Shown piece after piece: positions 8,725-20,450 of a stretch of DNA of 64,000 bases. Source of the DNA: Isochrysis galbana (taxonomy: Eukaryota; Haptophyta; Isochrysidales; Isochrysidaceae). Both the position numbers and the translations under genes were made by a program. The stretch is taken from contig CM030945.1 in NCBI GenBank assembly GCA_018136815.1, positions 1,742,091 through 1,806,090 on the forward strand, read 5' to 3'. How positions within the stretch are numbered: the first letter of the stretch is position 1; every line of letters begins with the position of its first letter. Below the pieces are notes generated by a model, which was given only the letters and a program-made list of their open reading frames with translations, made no database searches and was not told the DNA's origin.

Positions 8725-9816
8725 TGTCGCATTCATCCCAGATGATGCGATTTCCAGGCTCTTGATTCCAGGTCCTTCGCCGTGCGGCCACACGGTGAAG
8801 CTCAGGCATACCTAGGTTGGTAGGGTTCGTCCCTAGCGATCTAGAATTCGAGTTCTCGTTTCGTTCCTTCTAGCCTGTTTGTCAGGTCTAGATTCCAGGT
8901 TTCCTCCTTTCGGGTAATCTTGACCCAAAGGAGCCAGGTCGCCTGTCACTCGCTGCGCGCTTGTCTCAGGCTCTCAGGTTACCTTGTGAAGGCTTGTTTA
9001 GCTTCTTGCAAGGCTTGTTGTTTCTTGTTGGGTTCCGGTTCTTTCTTGGGACCTGCTGACTTTCGTTGTTGTCCAGGCCTGTTCTTCGTAGGTTCTGCTT
9101 GGCCTGGTTAGGGTTTCGTTGAATCCCCGCGTTCGGCGTTTGGCGTTGGCGTTCGGAAATTTCCTCTCACATTCCCTAGGTCCGCTACCCTTGGCTTGTA
9201 GGTCCTTGCTTCTTTCTTCTCGGTCAAGGTTTTGGCGAGCGAGTCGGTTGCTCTAGCCGCTCGAGATTTGAGGTTTAATTTGCCATCTCCCCTTGGAGAT
9301 CGGTGTAGGTTCGCTTCCTAGGTGAGGGAATCTTTCCCCTTGATGCAAGTTACATGCAAGCCTTGGCCCCTTTGGTGTTTCTTCCCCTTGGTTACTACTC
9401 AGGGTTGTTCGTTAGAAGCGTCTAGAAGGTTCACGCTCAACGGCAAGATTTATTCGGTCGTGAAGACATCTCGTTGCGATCTGTATCCAAAGTGATCGCC
9501 GTGGTCGCGCGACATGACGCTCCCCTTCGGACTCTCCGCTACGTGGGAAGTTACAACGGAGACACGCTCCGGCCGTCGCTGCGGAGTCTCTCTCTCGCTC
9601 TCTCTCTCCGTCTCTCGCGACGTGTTTGAGTTATCGGTGATTTGGGGTCGCGGTTGCTTGATAATTTGCTTTGTTTGGGTGAATGATTCCGGTGTGTTCG
9701 TGAGTCGGTGTATCCTGTTGTTCTCAGGCTCTTTGTCCGTCGTTGTTCGCTGCGTCGCTGCACTCAAGCAGCCTAGGCTCCCTCCCTGAGGGAAGAGTTC
9801 TTTGTAGGTCTAACAA
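8725..9816 (+). repeat. 3' LTR of copy 1
   Basis: Starts TGTCGCATTC right after the polypurine tract. It shares its start, a GATTCCGG segment near 9687 and its tail (TTTGTAG near 9803) with the copy 2 LTR (26766-27838, complement). The first bases form an inverted repeat (TCGCAT at 8727-8732 with ATGCGA at 8745-8750). The block TTTGCCATCTCCCCTTGGAG near 9279 recurs in LTR fragments at 21868, 21955 and, inverted, near 22510. The right end is estimated from the TAACA at 9812-9816. Confidence 0.75.
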
Positions 9817-10735
9817 TCTCTTAAAGCCCAACACACTAGGGCCGCTAGGAGCGCCTCGCCGCCCCACAGTCCTTCGTTCGCCGTTCGTTCCCTGTCCATA
9901 CACCCGAATGGGGTTGCCCGACCCAGTCCAGAATTTCATTCACCCGACTCCCGGTGGGGAGGAGGGACAAAGCGCCGCGCTAGCCGCCGGTGCCGCTCGC
10001 GACGGAGTGGCTCAGAGCCCTCCGGTAGCGCTCGACTCGACAAAGTGGCCGCCGCTGCTTGGCTCACGGAAGTCTACCGCCTCCCGCACCGTCATGTACC
10101 GATGCACATCGCGCCGTGCCCATGCACGGCGTGCACCGATGTGATTAGCGAAGAAGCTTTGACGGCCTCTCTCTCTTATAATTTTAACAAGATCTAATGT
10201 TAAACAACTACAATACAACTGTGGACATTTGATCGCTCAATTCTACTGATGTCCCACTATTGACGGAACGACACCTTAAAGCTAACGTTCGCCTTTATTC
10301 ATTTCGTAATTTCAAGTCGTGCGAAGAACTCCTTGGAATGTAGGTCTTCCCGCGACGGAGCTGGCGGTAGAGCGGTAGATCTTTTAGTGGTGGGGCTCTA
10401 TCATCGCTACTGCGGGCTTCCGCTAGTTCCTTCTCTACACGACGAGCTGACGAGCTATCTATGACGTTTCGGCCCCTGTTTCACGAGCCGAATGTTCAGC
10501 CTCGCGGCTTCTAGTTCCAAGCCGGACTGTATTGAACTCTCCTTTGAAGAAGGGAGTGGAGCCCCGGGAGACTTCAACCCGAACGGTTCGAGAACAGAAG
10601 CAGAAACAGACGGGCGTGACGAGCGGTAAGGAGGGCAGAGATATGAATTCCGCCCAACATCCAACATGCAATATGTTGACCGCCCTGCTACATATATAAT
10701 AATCAATGTTATATCCTAGCCAACCCCACTAGCTA
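9817..10735. other. Intergenic, no gene recognised
   Basis: No reading frame here resembles a known protein. The segment near 10660-10700 (ATGCAATATGTTGACCGCCC and a TATATA stretch) shares words with 11560-11600, so debris of a short repeat is likely. Confidence 0.4.
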
Positions 10736-11169
10736 ATTGGACACAACTTTTCCGTCCCGGAATCCCACCATGCCTGACGAGCCAGGTGTCCGAGTGCTAC
10801 CGGGGGAAGGGGACACTGCCCCCTCCCCTCGATATTTGTCCTCCCCCCAGTGCACGCACCGACCCCGCGCACCCCAGCACGTCCTCTCCTCGAGTCCACG
10901 CTGGGGGAAAACCCCTTTCGGGTAAAAACAACGCAGGGGGGGGGGGCACTCGTGAATGGGAGCCCAGAAGCGCTAATCTCTCCTCGCCGAAGCGAGTGGT
11001 CGCGGCGAGCCGCGGCCCTTCCCTCCTGGTTCTAGTGCCCCCGTCTTCTCTTACCCAAACGGGGTGAGAAGACACGTAAACGCCGGAGGGGAGAGCTGCC
11101 ACTCCCCCCTCCCCTCCCTCTTCCCTCTTCCTCCTCTCTTCCTTGCGGCTCTGGCCCATGGCGCGCGCC

Positions 11170-11340
11170 TGCGGCCCCTCTTCAGGTCCCCAGGAGGCCT
11201 GCAGGGGCCTGGGAGCACAGCTCAGGGGGCAGGTGAGGCTGGGGCATGGCCCTGGCCCCTCCTGCCTCTCCCTCGCTGGCTCTCGAGCCCCTGCCGGTCG
11301 ACAGGAGCTGGCTGGGGGCTCCTGATCAGGGGGGCCCAGG
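11170..11340 (+). repeat. Dispersed repeat, inverted copy at 16911-17060
   Basis: A G/C-rich block containing CCTCCTGCCTCTCCCTCGCT and a GTCGACAGG word is matched in reverse complement just right of the long 9-bp array (16911-17060), where CAGCGAGGGAGAGGCAGGGG and a GTCGACAGG word occur. The pair thus faces each other across the CER1-like gene and the array. Confidence 0.5.
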
Positions 11341-11508
11341 GGGAGGAGGGGTTGGTCAGAGCGAGAAGCAGGCCAACGTGGGCCAGGGCGTGCGATCTGT
11401 GCCCGACTCTCAAGGAGAGTCTGGGCAGTCTGGGTGAGTCCCCCCTACATGCCAAGAGGCAGCGCAGGGGGGTGGATGGTTCTCGCCCCCCATGAGGGGA
11501 GTCGAGAG

Positions 11509-11565
11509 AGTGGGGGGGGCGCGAGGCCCCCCTCCATGGCGACCAATCATAAGATTAGTGTGACC
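11509..11565 (+). repeat. Short repeat ending CATGGCGACCAA
   Basis: A G-run, a C-run and CATGGCGACCAATCATAAG followed by ATTAG recur with small changes at 23283-23345 and 23872-23930. Function unknown; probably pieces of one mobile repeat family. Confidence 0.45.
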
Positions 11566-11759
11566 GCCCTGCTACAACATGCAATATGTCTACCGTCCCT
11601 CTCTCGGACATTCAGCGCCGGTAGCGAGCAGGGAGAGCGGGTGAGGGGTGGGGTTGGGGGGGGGCGCCGGCGCGCAGAAGAGGTGGGGGGGTGCGTTGTC
11701 AGCGCCGGGCGGTGCGGCGGCGAAGAATCTGAAACGATCTTTGTCAAGACTTGCGTAAA

Positions 11760-12690
11760 GCAATGGTGTACTGTGTAATTTCAAATTTTCACCATTTTTC
11801 TATTTTCGCGGATTATCATATTTACAGTAGCGAGTGCGCCTCGTTCACTTGCCGAGGACGCAAGACGGATTTGACACAGGGGCCAATAGCTCTATCGGTT
11901 GGTCCAATTCTCATCCCACCGCTGCTCGTCCTCCGCCGCCACCCCCTTCCTCCGCTTGCGGCTCCGCACTTGTGATCGCCTCTTGAGGGCGAGCACCAAA
12001 TGCTTTCGCACAGCCAATCTATCGAATCTACGCCGCGGGAAAGCGCATTTCGGACGCTTTCGACACACCCCTTGGCCGAGGCAATATGAGAGAATGTTCA
12101 AAGTCACGCGTGCACGGCATGTCCATGATGTACTGCAGTGGGAGACCTCACTTCCACTCCGATCGGACAACTAGTACGCAGCATGGCTTTACTCAAAGCG
12201 CGGCTCGCGCTATCGGCCGAGCTGCGGCCTCATAGCAGCCAATGCTATCGTCCATCAGTGAATTGCGAACTGCCATGTGCAGAACGCACAAACGGAAGTC
12301 GTCGAGTGACCGTGCAACGCACAGCACTCACAAGTGAAGTGACGCCCGGTCCGGCCGCCCAATTCGACACTCCGCAGCACAGCGGCCACTTCCCGAGATT
12401 ATACACTTCAATCGGAGCCACGGCCTTGAGAGCAGGCAACAAGCAGGAGATACCGCGCATCAATGGGGCCAAAGATGACAAAATGCGATGAGTGGTAATG
12501 CCGTTGGCAGAAGCAAGCAGGGCATTCATCGCTCATCGCATGCGGCACCGATTGCCCGTGCTAAGTGACCTTCGGTTGCCGCTGCAAGGTGGGTACCCCA
12601 TAGCATGTCGCACCTGCGAGTTCGACGCGAGGGGAACACATTACGGAGCCCTGGGCTGTGCCGCGCCGAAGCAGGCGAGCGCATGCACCA
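11760..12690. other. Intergenic, no gene recognised
   Basis: Begins with a locally A/T-rich patch (11765-11830) and continues as ordinary G/C-rich sequence. No frame shows a recognisable domain. It lies 3' of the minus-strand CER1-like gene. Confidence 0.35.
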
Positions 12691-12700
12691 CTGCGAATGA

Positions 12701-13905
12701 TCAGCTAAGACTGGGCCAGTTCGAGGGGTCCGGCAGGGAGGTCAAGCAGTTGCGGGAGCCGGCGTGCGGATACCATGGCATGAAGAGTGCAAAGTTGCCC
12801 TTGAAGTGGGTGTGGTGAGCGGTGTGGTATGCCGCGGAATAGAAGATGGGCGACAGGATTTTGCTTCGAATCCACCTGAGCGAAGCCGGCCCACGGCGCT
12901 CATTGGCGATGTGTGGAGTGCGATCACTGTGCACCCATCCGCCGAGCGCCGTCTCGCTGCAACTGCAGCTTACCATAGGGGCATGAACTCGTAGTTGGCG
13001 TGACCAAGAGCGTTGGGCAGATCAACCATCAAGGCGACGGCGGTGGAGTAGTAGAGGTAGGAGCCGTGCCCGGAGAGCGCGACGCCGAGGATTGGCAAAG
13101 CAAAGAGCACGTCGTAGAAGAGGTGCTCGAGCGGCAAGAAGCAGATGGACGTGAGGGGTCGCACACGGATCTGCGGCACGGGCTCGTTGGAGAACTCGCG
13201 CTAGGACAGCGCGCGAGCACGCTAGGTAACACGCAGAGCCCTCGCACCGAACGGGCATTCGATTGGCACGACCCCTCGTGCACTAATGGGCTGCTACGAG
13301 GTCGTCTCACCGAAAGGTGGTGGTGCGAGTGGAGCTGGCGGTAGAGCCGGCCATTGTGCGCGATACGGTGTGCCCAATAGTAGATGGGCTCTACCTGGGG
13401 TACGCACACCGGGCGGCAAGAGTTGTAAGCGACGCGGCCGCCTCAGAGCGGAGGCGCGGGCGATGCATCGGCACACCAGCACAATGTGTACAGCCATGGC
13501 CCACAGCCAGCCGCTATGATCCCATAGCGGCAGCTCGCTCGGATCGCCGAGCACGCCTAGGCTGAAGAGGAGGCGTAGCTCGAAGGCCGAGGCGACGAGC
13601 GAGCCAATAGTCGTGCCGAAGGCCTCTTCGCGCGCCACCTGCGGCGCCGAGACGGGCGCAGCCGAGAAGCACTTGGAGCGGAAGAGCCCTGCGCACGGGG
13701 CAGCCAAGCCGAGCACGGAGGGGGAGTGAGAGGGCGTATCTGCCGGGTGCCTAGGTGGAAGGCGGAAGAAAAGGCGCGTGGGCAAGGTCCGGGGGCAGCG
13801 CAGCGGGGTTAAGATGTTGCGGGGGAAGGAGAAAGAGAGGTTGGGGGAAGGGTGGAGTGTCATGAGCGCGAGAGGCGCTACGAGGGCTTGCATCGTCCCC
13901 CTCAC
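12701..13905 (-). CDS. CER1-like fatty-acid hydroxylase superfamily protein (spliced)
   Basis: Di-iron membrane protein of the fatty acid hydroxylase/sterol desaturase superfamily, closest in motif layout to the N-terminal half of plant CER1/WAX2 (alkane or wax formation). Exons on the minus strand: 13905-13477, 13394-13311, 13194-12974, 12875-12701, with GT-AG introns of 82, 116 and 98 bp; the frame closes exactly, giving about 302 residues. Histidine boxes are HRIAH and HSHHH in exon 2 and HTAHH, followed by NFALFMPWYPH, in exon 4. Exon 3 encodes hydrophobic segments with a PLEHLFYDVLF core and a GHANYE motif. The start at 13905 is the most upstream ATG; one four codons further in is as plausible. 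The C-terminal WAX2 domain of plant CER1 is absent. Confidence 0.75.
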
Positions 13906-14231
13906 CCTCTCCCTCCCTCCCTCCCTCCATCTTCCTCTCTCTATTTCTCTCTTTCGATCTCCCTCTCACCCTTTCTCTCTCTCTGTCTCTCCCACCCCCC
14001 CCACCCCTCCCCCACCCCCAGCCCTCTCTCTCTCTCCTGCATCCGAGAGCCTCTGCACTGCCCAGAGCATCGAGCAGCGAGAGGAGAGGTGGAGCAGGCA
14101 GAGCGCGCTGCTGGCGGAGAGAGGCATCACGCGGCCGTCCTCGCCTTCTCGCTCCCTTCGTCTCTTCCCGACGCCCGGCCCCCAACCACCGCCACCCCTT
14201 CTCGGCCGTCCTCTCTTCTCCCTCCCCCCGA

Positions 14232-16910
14232 TCTCTCTACTCTCTCTACTCTCTCTACTCTCTCTACTCTCTCTACTCTCTCTACTCTCTCTACTCTCTC
14301 TACTCTCTCTACCTCTCTCTACTCTCTCTACTCTCTCTACTCTCTCTACTCTCTCTACTCTCTCTACTCTCTCTACTCTCTCTACTCTCTCTCTCTCTAC
14401 TCTCTCTACTCTCTCTACTCTCTCTACTCTCTCTCTCTCTCTACTCTCTCTACTCTCTCTACTCTCTCTACTCCTCCTCCCTACTCTCTCTACTCTCTCT
14501 ACTCTCTCTACTCTCTCTACTCTCTCTACTCTCTCTACTCTCTCTACTCTCTCTACTCTCTCTCTCTCTACTCTCTCTACTCTCTCTACTCTCTCTACTC
14601 TCTCTACTTCTCTTTCTTACTCTCTCTACTCTCTCTACTCTCTCTACTCTCTCTACTCCTCCTCTTACTCTCTCTACTCTCTCTACTCTCTCTACTCTCT
14701 CTACTCTCTCTACTCTCTCTACTCCTCTACTCTCTCTACTCTCTTACTCTCTCTACTCTCTCTACTCTCTCTACTCTCTCTACTCTCTCTACTCTCTCTA
14801 CTCTCTCTACTCTCTCTACTCTCTCTACTCTCTCTACTCTCTTCTACTCTCTCTACTCTCTCTACTCTCTCTACTCTCTCTACTCTCTCTACTCTCTCTA
14901 CTCTCTCTACTCTCTCTACTCTCTCTACTCTCTCTACTCTCTCTACTCTCTTCTCTCTACTCTCTCTACTCTCTCTACTCTCTCTACTCTCTCTACTCTC
15001 TCTACTCTCTCTCTCTCTCTCTTCTCTCTTCTCTCTTACTCTCTCTACTCTCTCTACTCTCTCTACTCTCTCTACTCTCTCTACTCTCTCTACTCTCTCT
15101 ACTCTCTCTACTCTCTCTACTCTCTCTACTCTCTCTACTCTCTCTACTCTCTCTACTCTCTCTACTCTCTCTTCTCTCTCTACTCCTCCCTCTCTACTCT
15201 CTCTACTCTCTCTACTCTCTCTACTCTCTCTACTCTCTCTACTCTCTCTACTCTCTCTACTCTCTCTACTCTCTCTACTCTCTCTACTCTCTCTACTCTC
15301 TCTACTCTCTCTACTCTCTCTACTCTCTCTACTCTCTCTACCTCTCTCTCTCTACTCTCTCTACTCTCTCTACTCTCTCTACTCTCTCTACTCTCTCTAC
15401 TCTCTCTACTCTCTCTACTCTCTCTACTCTCTCTACTCTCTCTACTTCTCTTCTACTCTCTCTACTCTCTCTACTCTCTCTACTCTCTCTACTCTCTCTA
15501 CTCTCTCTACTCTCTCTTCTCTCTCTACTCTCTCTACTCTCTCTACTCTCTCTACTCTCTCTACTCTCTCTACTCTCTCTACTCTCTCTACTCTCTCTAC
15601 TCTCTCTACTCTCTCTACTCTCTCTACTCTCTCTACTCTCTCTACTCTCTCTACTCTCTCTACTCTCTCTACTCTCTCTACTCTCTCTACTCTCTCTACT
15701 CTCTCTACTCTCTCTACTCTCTCTACTCTCTCTACTCTCTCTCTTCTACTCTCTCTACTCTCTCTACTCTCTCTACTCTCTCTACTCTCTCTACTCTCTC
15801 TACTCTCTCTACTCTCTCTACTTTCTCTTCTACTCTCTCTACTCTCTCTACTCTCTCTACTCTCTCTACTCTCTCTACTCTCTCTACTCTCTCTACTCTC
15901 TCTACTCTCTCTACTCTCTCTACTCTCTCTACTCTCTCTACTCTCTCTACTCTCTCTACTCTCTCTACTCTCTCTACTCTCTCTACTCTCTCTACTCTCT
16001 CTACTCTCTCTACTTCTTTCTCTCTACTCTCTCTACTCTCTCTACTCTCTCTACTCTCTCTACTCTCTCTACTCTCTCTACTCTCTCTACTCTCTCTACT
16101 CTCTCTACTCTCTCTACTCTCTCTACTCTCTCTACTCTCTCTACTCTCTCTACTCTCTCTACTCTCTCTACTCTCTCTACTCTCTCTACTCTCTCTACTC
16201 TCTCTACTCTCTCTACTCTCTCTACTCTCTCTACTCTCTCTCTCTCTACTCTCTCTACTCTCTCTACTCTCTCTCTCTCTACTCTCTCTACTCTCTCTAC
16301 TCTCTCTACTCTCTCTACTCTCTCTACTCTCTCTACTCTCTCTACTCTCTCTACTCTCTCTACTCTCTCTACTCTCTCTACTCTCTCTACTCTCTCTACT
16401 CTCTCTACTCTCTCTACTCTCTCTACTCTCTCTACTCTCTTCTACTCTCTCTACTCTCTCTACTCTCTCTACTCTCTCTACTCTCTCTACTCTCTCTACT
16501 CTCTCTACTCTCTCTACTCTCTCTACTCTCTCTACTCTCTCTACTCTCTCTACTCTCTCTACTCTCTCTACTCTCTCCTCTACTCTCTCTACTCTCTCTA
16601 CTCTCTCTACTCTCTCTACTCTCTCTACTCTCTCTACTCTCTCTACTCTCTCTACTCTCTCTACTCTCTCTACTCTCTCTACTCTCTCTACTCTCTCTAC
16701 TCTCTCTACTCTCTCTACTCTCTCTCCTCTCTCTACTCTCTCTACTCTCTCTACTCTCTCTACTCTCTCTACTCTCTCTACTCTCTCTACTCTCTCTACT
16801 CTCTCTACTCTCTCTACTTCTCTACTCTCTCTACTTCTTCTCTTTACTCTCTCTACTCTCTCTACTCTCTCTACTCTCTCTACTCTCTCTACTCTCTCTA
16901 CTCTCTCTAC
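14232..16910 (+). repeat. Minisatellite (TACTCTCTC)n, about 2.7 kb
   Basis: A tandem array of the 9-bp unit TACTCTCTC, roughly 300 units, with scattered interruptions (short CT insertions, TTCT, CCTCC). Because the unit length is a multiple of three, all plus-strand frames stay open for long distances (Ser-Leu-Tyr, Ser-Thr-Leu and Leu-Leu-Ser repeats); these are not treated as genes. The array lies just upstream of the CER1-like gene start (13905, minus). Confidence 0.97.
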
Positions 16911-17060
16911 CCCCCTGGTCGACAGGCAGACAGGTGCAGCGTGGGGGCCCCAGAGGCTCGGGAGCGCCAGCGAGGGAGAGGCAGGGGAGGCCAGGGCCCA
17001 GCCCCAGCCTCCTCTGCCCCTTGAGCTGGCCTCCAGGAGCCTCCAGGGGCCGCCAGAGGG
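16911..17060 (-). repeat. Inverted partner of the 11170-11340 repeat
   Basis: Reverse complement of the 11170-11340 repeat over most of its length; it starts at the last unit of the 9-bp array and includes a GTCGACAGG word shared with 11297. Confidence 0.45.
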
Positions 17061-17451
17061 CAGCTGGAGGCCTGCCGCAGGCGCGCCATCGCGCGTGCCG
17101 CAGGAGAGGGGAGAGAGAGCGCGGAGAAGGGGGTGGGCACGAGCGAGAGCTCCGCCCACCGGAAAATCGGTAAGTCTCGCGCCTGTTTACAGGATAAGAC
17201 GAGACAGAGTCGGCCGCCGACTCGGAGACACAGGAGGAAGGGGGGGAAAGATCACCGGGGGGGGGGCGCGGGCCACCGGACCATATCTAAGCCCTCCACC
17301 CCAATCCCCCTAGTAGTGTACGGGGGGAGCCGCCTGATGGCGGGGGGAGAAGGGCCGGGGAATGGGGGTGTAGAGAGTATGCTACGTGCTACTTGTAGCG
17401 GGTAGTGGTTCCATTCGCCGCGAGTGCGGTAAGAATATTAAAAGGTTTTTT

Positions 17452-17749
17452 TCTCTCTCTACTCTCTCTACTCTCTCTACTCTCTCTACTCTCTCTACTC
17501 TCTCTACTCTCTCTACTCTCTCTACTCTCTCTACTCTCTCTACTCTCTCTACTCTCTCTACTCTCTCTACTCTCTCTACTCTCTCTACTCTCTCTACTCT
17601 CCCTACTCTCTCTACTCTCTCTACTCTTTCTACTCTCTCTACTCTCTCTACTCTCTCTACTCTCTCTACTCTCTCTACTCTCTCTACTCTCTCTACTCTC
17701 TCTACTCTCTCTACTCTCTCTACTCTCTCTACTCTCTCTACTCTCTCTA
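17452..17749 (+). repeat. Second (TACTCTCTC)n array
   Basis: About 33 units of the same 9-bp repeat as at 14232-16910, with very few variants (CCTAC near 17602, CTTTC near 17627). It is bounded by a T7 run on the left (17445-17451) and an A9 run on the right (17749-17757). Confidence 0.95.
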
Positions 17750-17759
17750 AAAAAAAATC

Positions 17760-19180
17760 TTCTTAAAAAACCCCGCTACGTGTGCGGCGTGAGGCAGTGT
17801 GCTAGTGTACCTCCCTACTACCCAACCTTAACCCCTAACAACCCCCTCCCCCTTCCCCAGTTCCCTCATTAGCGGTTGTAGGAGAGGTGGTTGTGTCGGC
17901 CTGGGCTTGCTGTAGTTGATTGAAGTCCTGCAGCTGGTGCTTTCTAAGTACCCGGATAGGCGAATGGACGGTGTTTGTCACTTCTTGACATTGTTGATGC
18001 CATTGTGCACTTTGCGCCCGTTCCGAGCTCATAAAATGTGGTTTCTGGTCTCCGGAACTCCGGCTGACTGAGGCTCGCTTGGCTTTAGTACATTGTGTTT
18101 TTAGGTGAGTGGGGTGTGGCGTGCGTCGTCGTCATGTATCGCGTTCCCCTCCATCTTCTCTCTCTCTTTCAAAAAAAAAATCTTGATGTCCTCACCCCAC
18201 GCGCGGCTGTGCACAAACTCTCTCGCAGCCACGCCCGCACCCCTTCCCACTCCCTCCACCCGCCTCGCGGCTATTCCCCTCGTGCACTACGTAGGGGCTC
18301 GGTGAACGGGGCTTCTCGATGGCAGGCGGCGTGTCCCGGTCCCCGGCGGTCTAGTCCCCTCCTCCCTCTTGCGCCGCCGGGCTACCGGTTTCTGGTTGGC
18401 ATGGATCTTTTTCTCGCGTCGCGCTTGCCTTAAGATGTGTCGTGGTGGGCGATTTCACTCTCTTTCAAGAATGTGCCCCGAGTGAGACTTTCCAAGATCA
18501 AGCTCGAGCTTGATGCGTCAAGGATACGCTATTGCAATGCTCGCAAGGTGTGTGTTTGCGTGCAAGTCCCAGCGCTCACGCGATGTGCAACGTCCACATC
18601 CAGCCTGGCAGCTACGACTCAACTCGCAAGCACGGAGACGCACAGCTGCCCTAGAGGCAGCTCGCTAATGTGCCTAGAAGCAGCACGCTAATGCACACAC
18701 GTGTCGCGACTTATGGACATGCACACATGAGAGGGCACAGAGAAGGTTCCACCGTGCGTATCATACAACCCGCCTACCGGCATCATGTGAGGCGTCGTTC
18801 GCAATTTATGCACACTTGAGCACACCGAATGTACGCACTACCAGCATTCCAGCGACCTAGAGACAAGCCAGAGGAAGACCGAGGAATTCACTGAACCTAT
18901 AGAGTCAGCAATTGTTGAGATGGCAAAAGCGGTGAGAGAGCGAAGCGTTTCCGAGTATGAGCGGTACGGAAATGGCAGCTTCCCGGTGTGCATGTGTCAA
19001 GAGTATCCCCGCAGCCCCCTGCCATGCGCCCGGCGGTCGGAGGGTAGACGAGGTGCAGAGTACATCTCAAAGCAGTCGTCGAAAGTCACTGCCTTCGAGC
19101 ACTTGAGACATGCAGCACGTCCACCACAGCCATGAGTAGCTCGCCTCAGCAAGGGTTCGCCATCGTTTTCGCGCGCCCGG
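17760..19180. other. Intergenic with a dispersed repeat at 18174-18420
   Basis: 18174-18420 resembles 22795-23040: both have an A-run, a CCCGCACCCCTT core, a CTCGTGCNCTA segment, AGGGGCTC, then GTGGCAGGCGGCGTG or a close variant. The rest shows no recognisable gene. Confidence 0.45.
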
Positions 19181-19190
19181 GTGGAAATCA

Positions 19191-19445
19191 TCATTGACCA
19201 ATCTGAAGGAGCTGCAGGAAGAAGTCGTAAATCGTCATGGCCCATTCAGGGATCGCAGCGACGACGGCCCGTAGGTACGTCTCAGCTAGCGCTCGTACCT
19301 CGGCAAACAATGTAGTGGTGAGAGCAGTCACTTCCTCCGCAAAAGTGAGGGTCTCTTCGAGACGCCTCTCTGTAGCAGCTGTGCCCGCAGGTGCAGCGGC
19401 TGCGACAGCAACAATGACGGCGAAGATGAAGATGGCGCGCGACAT
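19191..19445 (-). CDS. Possible small secreted protein, 84 residues
   Basis: ATG at 19445, TGA at 19191-19193. The N terminus MSRAIFIFAVIVAVAAAAPA has the form of a signal peptide with an alanine-rich cleavage region. The remainder is helix-prone (repeated Glu/Ala/Leu/Thr) and ends in aromatic and hydrophobic residues (IYDFFLQLLQIGQ). A CTCAG/GTACC junction just upstream of the ATG could be an intron acceptor, so a spliced leader exon is possible. I do not recognise a family. The frame is also open far upstream through a GA/CT tract, which is low-complexity and not counted. Confidence 0.4.
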   Translation of the reverse strand: MSRAIFIFAVIVAVAAAAPAGTAATERRLEETLTFAEEVTALTTTLFAEVRALAETYLRAVVAAIPEWAMTIYDFFLQLLQIGQ

Positions 19446-20206
19446 CAATGGTACCTGCCTGAGGGTCAAGAGGAGAAGAGAGTTTGGCGTGCTGTTCAGA
19501 AGGGACAAACAGAGGTGCCTTGCCCTGCGCTCCCGTCCCTGGAGAGGGCAGGGCTGAGGGCAGCCCGCCGACGGCCGCCACGCTCTGAATTGTCCATCGT
19601 GCTGCGAAAGAGAGCGCTCGCAGCGGCAGAAGTGCGGTGATGCCTGCAGGATGCTCGCCGTGTTCACACTTGGGGCCGCAGCGTGGGGGGAGGGGGTTGA
19701 GGCTACGGGCGGGCCGTGTGCTTGCGCACAGTGGGGGGTTGAAGATGAAGTAGGACGAGCGCAATGAGAGGGCCGACGAGGTCGAGGGACGGGCGAGTGG
19801 GCCGAGAAGGACGCGAGCGGGTCGCGAGGATGGAACGAGAGAGGAGGGACGAGGCGGTCGAGCGGGCGGAGAGTGTGGGGGGACAAGACGGAGGGCAGGA
19901 GGGCGGGGGGGGGGGGGGGGGGGGCGGTCGGCTGCCGCGGAGGTGCGCGTGGGCCGCGGGGGAGATCGGTGGGAGCTCGCGGGGGGAGGGGGGGGAAGTG
20001 ATTGGAGAGAGACGGCGGCGGGAACGGGTCGGGACGAGAGAGAGAGGGGCGGGGCGCGGGGGGGAGAGGGGGGGGAGGGGGGGCGCGCGGGGGGGGGGGG
20101 GCGAGACTTCGAGGAAGGGGCCGAAGTCGCACGCCCGCCGAGCCGACGGAAAGGAAATGGCGGCGGGGGGGGAGAGGGCGGGGGGGGGGAGTGTGGAGAG
20201 AGTGGT

Positions 20207-20315
20207 GAGAGTGAGAGAGAGAAGACAAGAGAGAGAGAGAAGAGAAGAGAGGGGAGAGGGAGAGAGAGAGAGAGAGGGAGAGAGAGGGAGGGAGGGAGGG
20301 AGGGAGGGAGAGAGG

Positions 20316-20351
<36 letters not shown>

Positions 20352-20370
20352 GAAAGAGAGAGAGAGAGAG

Positions 20371-20445
<75 letters not shown>
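20207..20445 (+). repeat. (GA)n-rich simple repeat
   Basis: Purine tract of GA and GGGA units, continuous from about 20207 to 20445. Long frames on both strands across it (Arg/Glu or Leu/Ser repeats) are artefacts of the repeat. Confidence 0.95.

Positions 20446-20450
<5 letters not shown>

Larger units (their letters stand above)
1..9816 (+). mobile_element. Ty3/gypsy LTR retrotransposon with chromodomain and methyltransferase-like domain (copy 1, 5' end outside window)
   Basis: The order read from the sequence is gag end (1-687), pol (688-8337), 3' untranslated region (8338-8717), a purine tract (8718-8724) and a 3' LTR starting TG at 8725. The 5' LTR and the start of gag lie left of the window. 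RT before integrase with a DD35E integrase and C-terminal chromodomain places it in Ty3/gypsy, near the chromoviruses. A second copy of the family lies at 26766-37557 on the other strand, matching through gag, pol, the 3' untranslated region and the polypurine tract/LTR junction. The right end near 9816 is an estimate from LTR similarity; no target-site duplication can be tested because the left end is missing. Confidence 0.93.

Noticed and set aside
13778..17313. Frames of more than 1,100 codons with Ser-Leu-Tyr, Ser-Thr-Leu or Leu-Leu-Ser repeats, and a minus-strand Glu-Arg-Val/Arg-Glu-Ser frame
   Set aside because: They are produced by the 9-bp array, whose period is a multiple of three and contains no stop in these phases. 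There is no non-repetitive domain.
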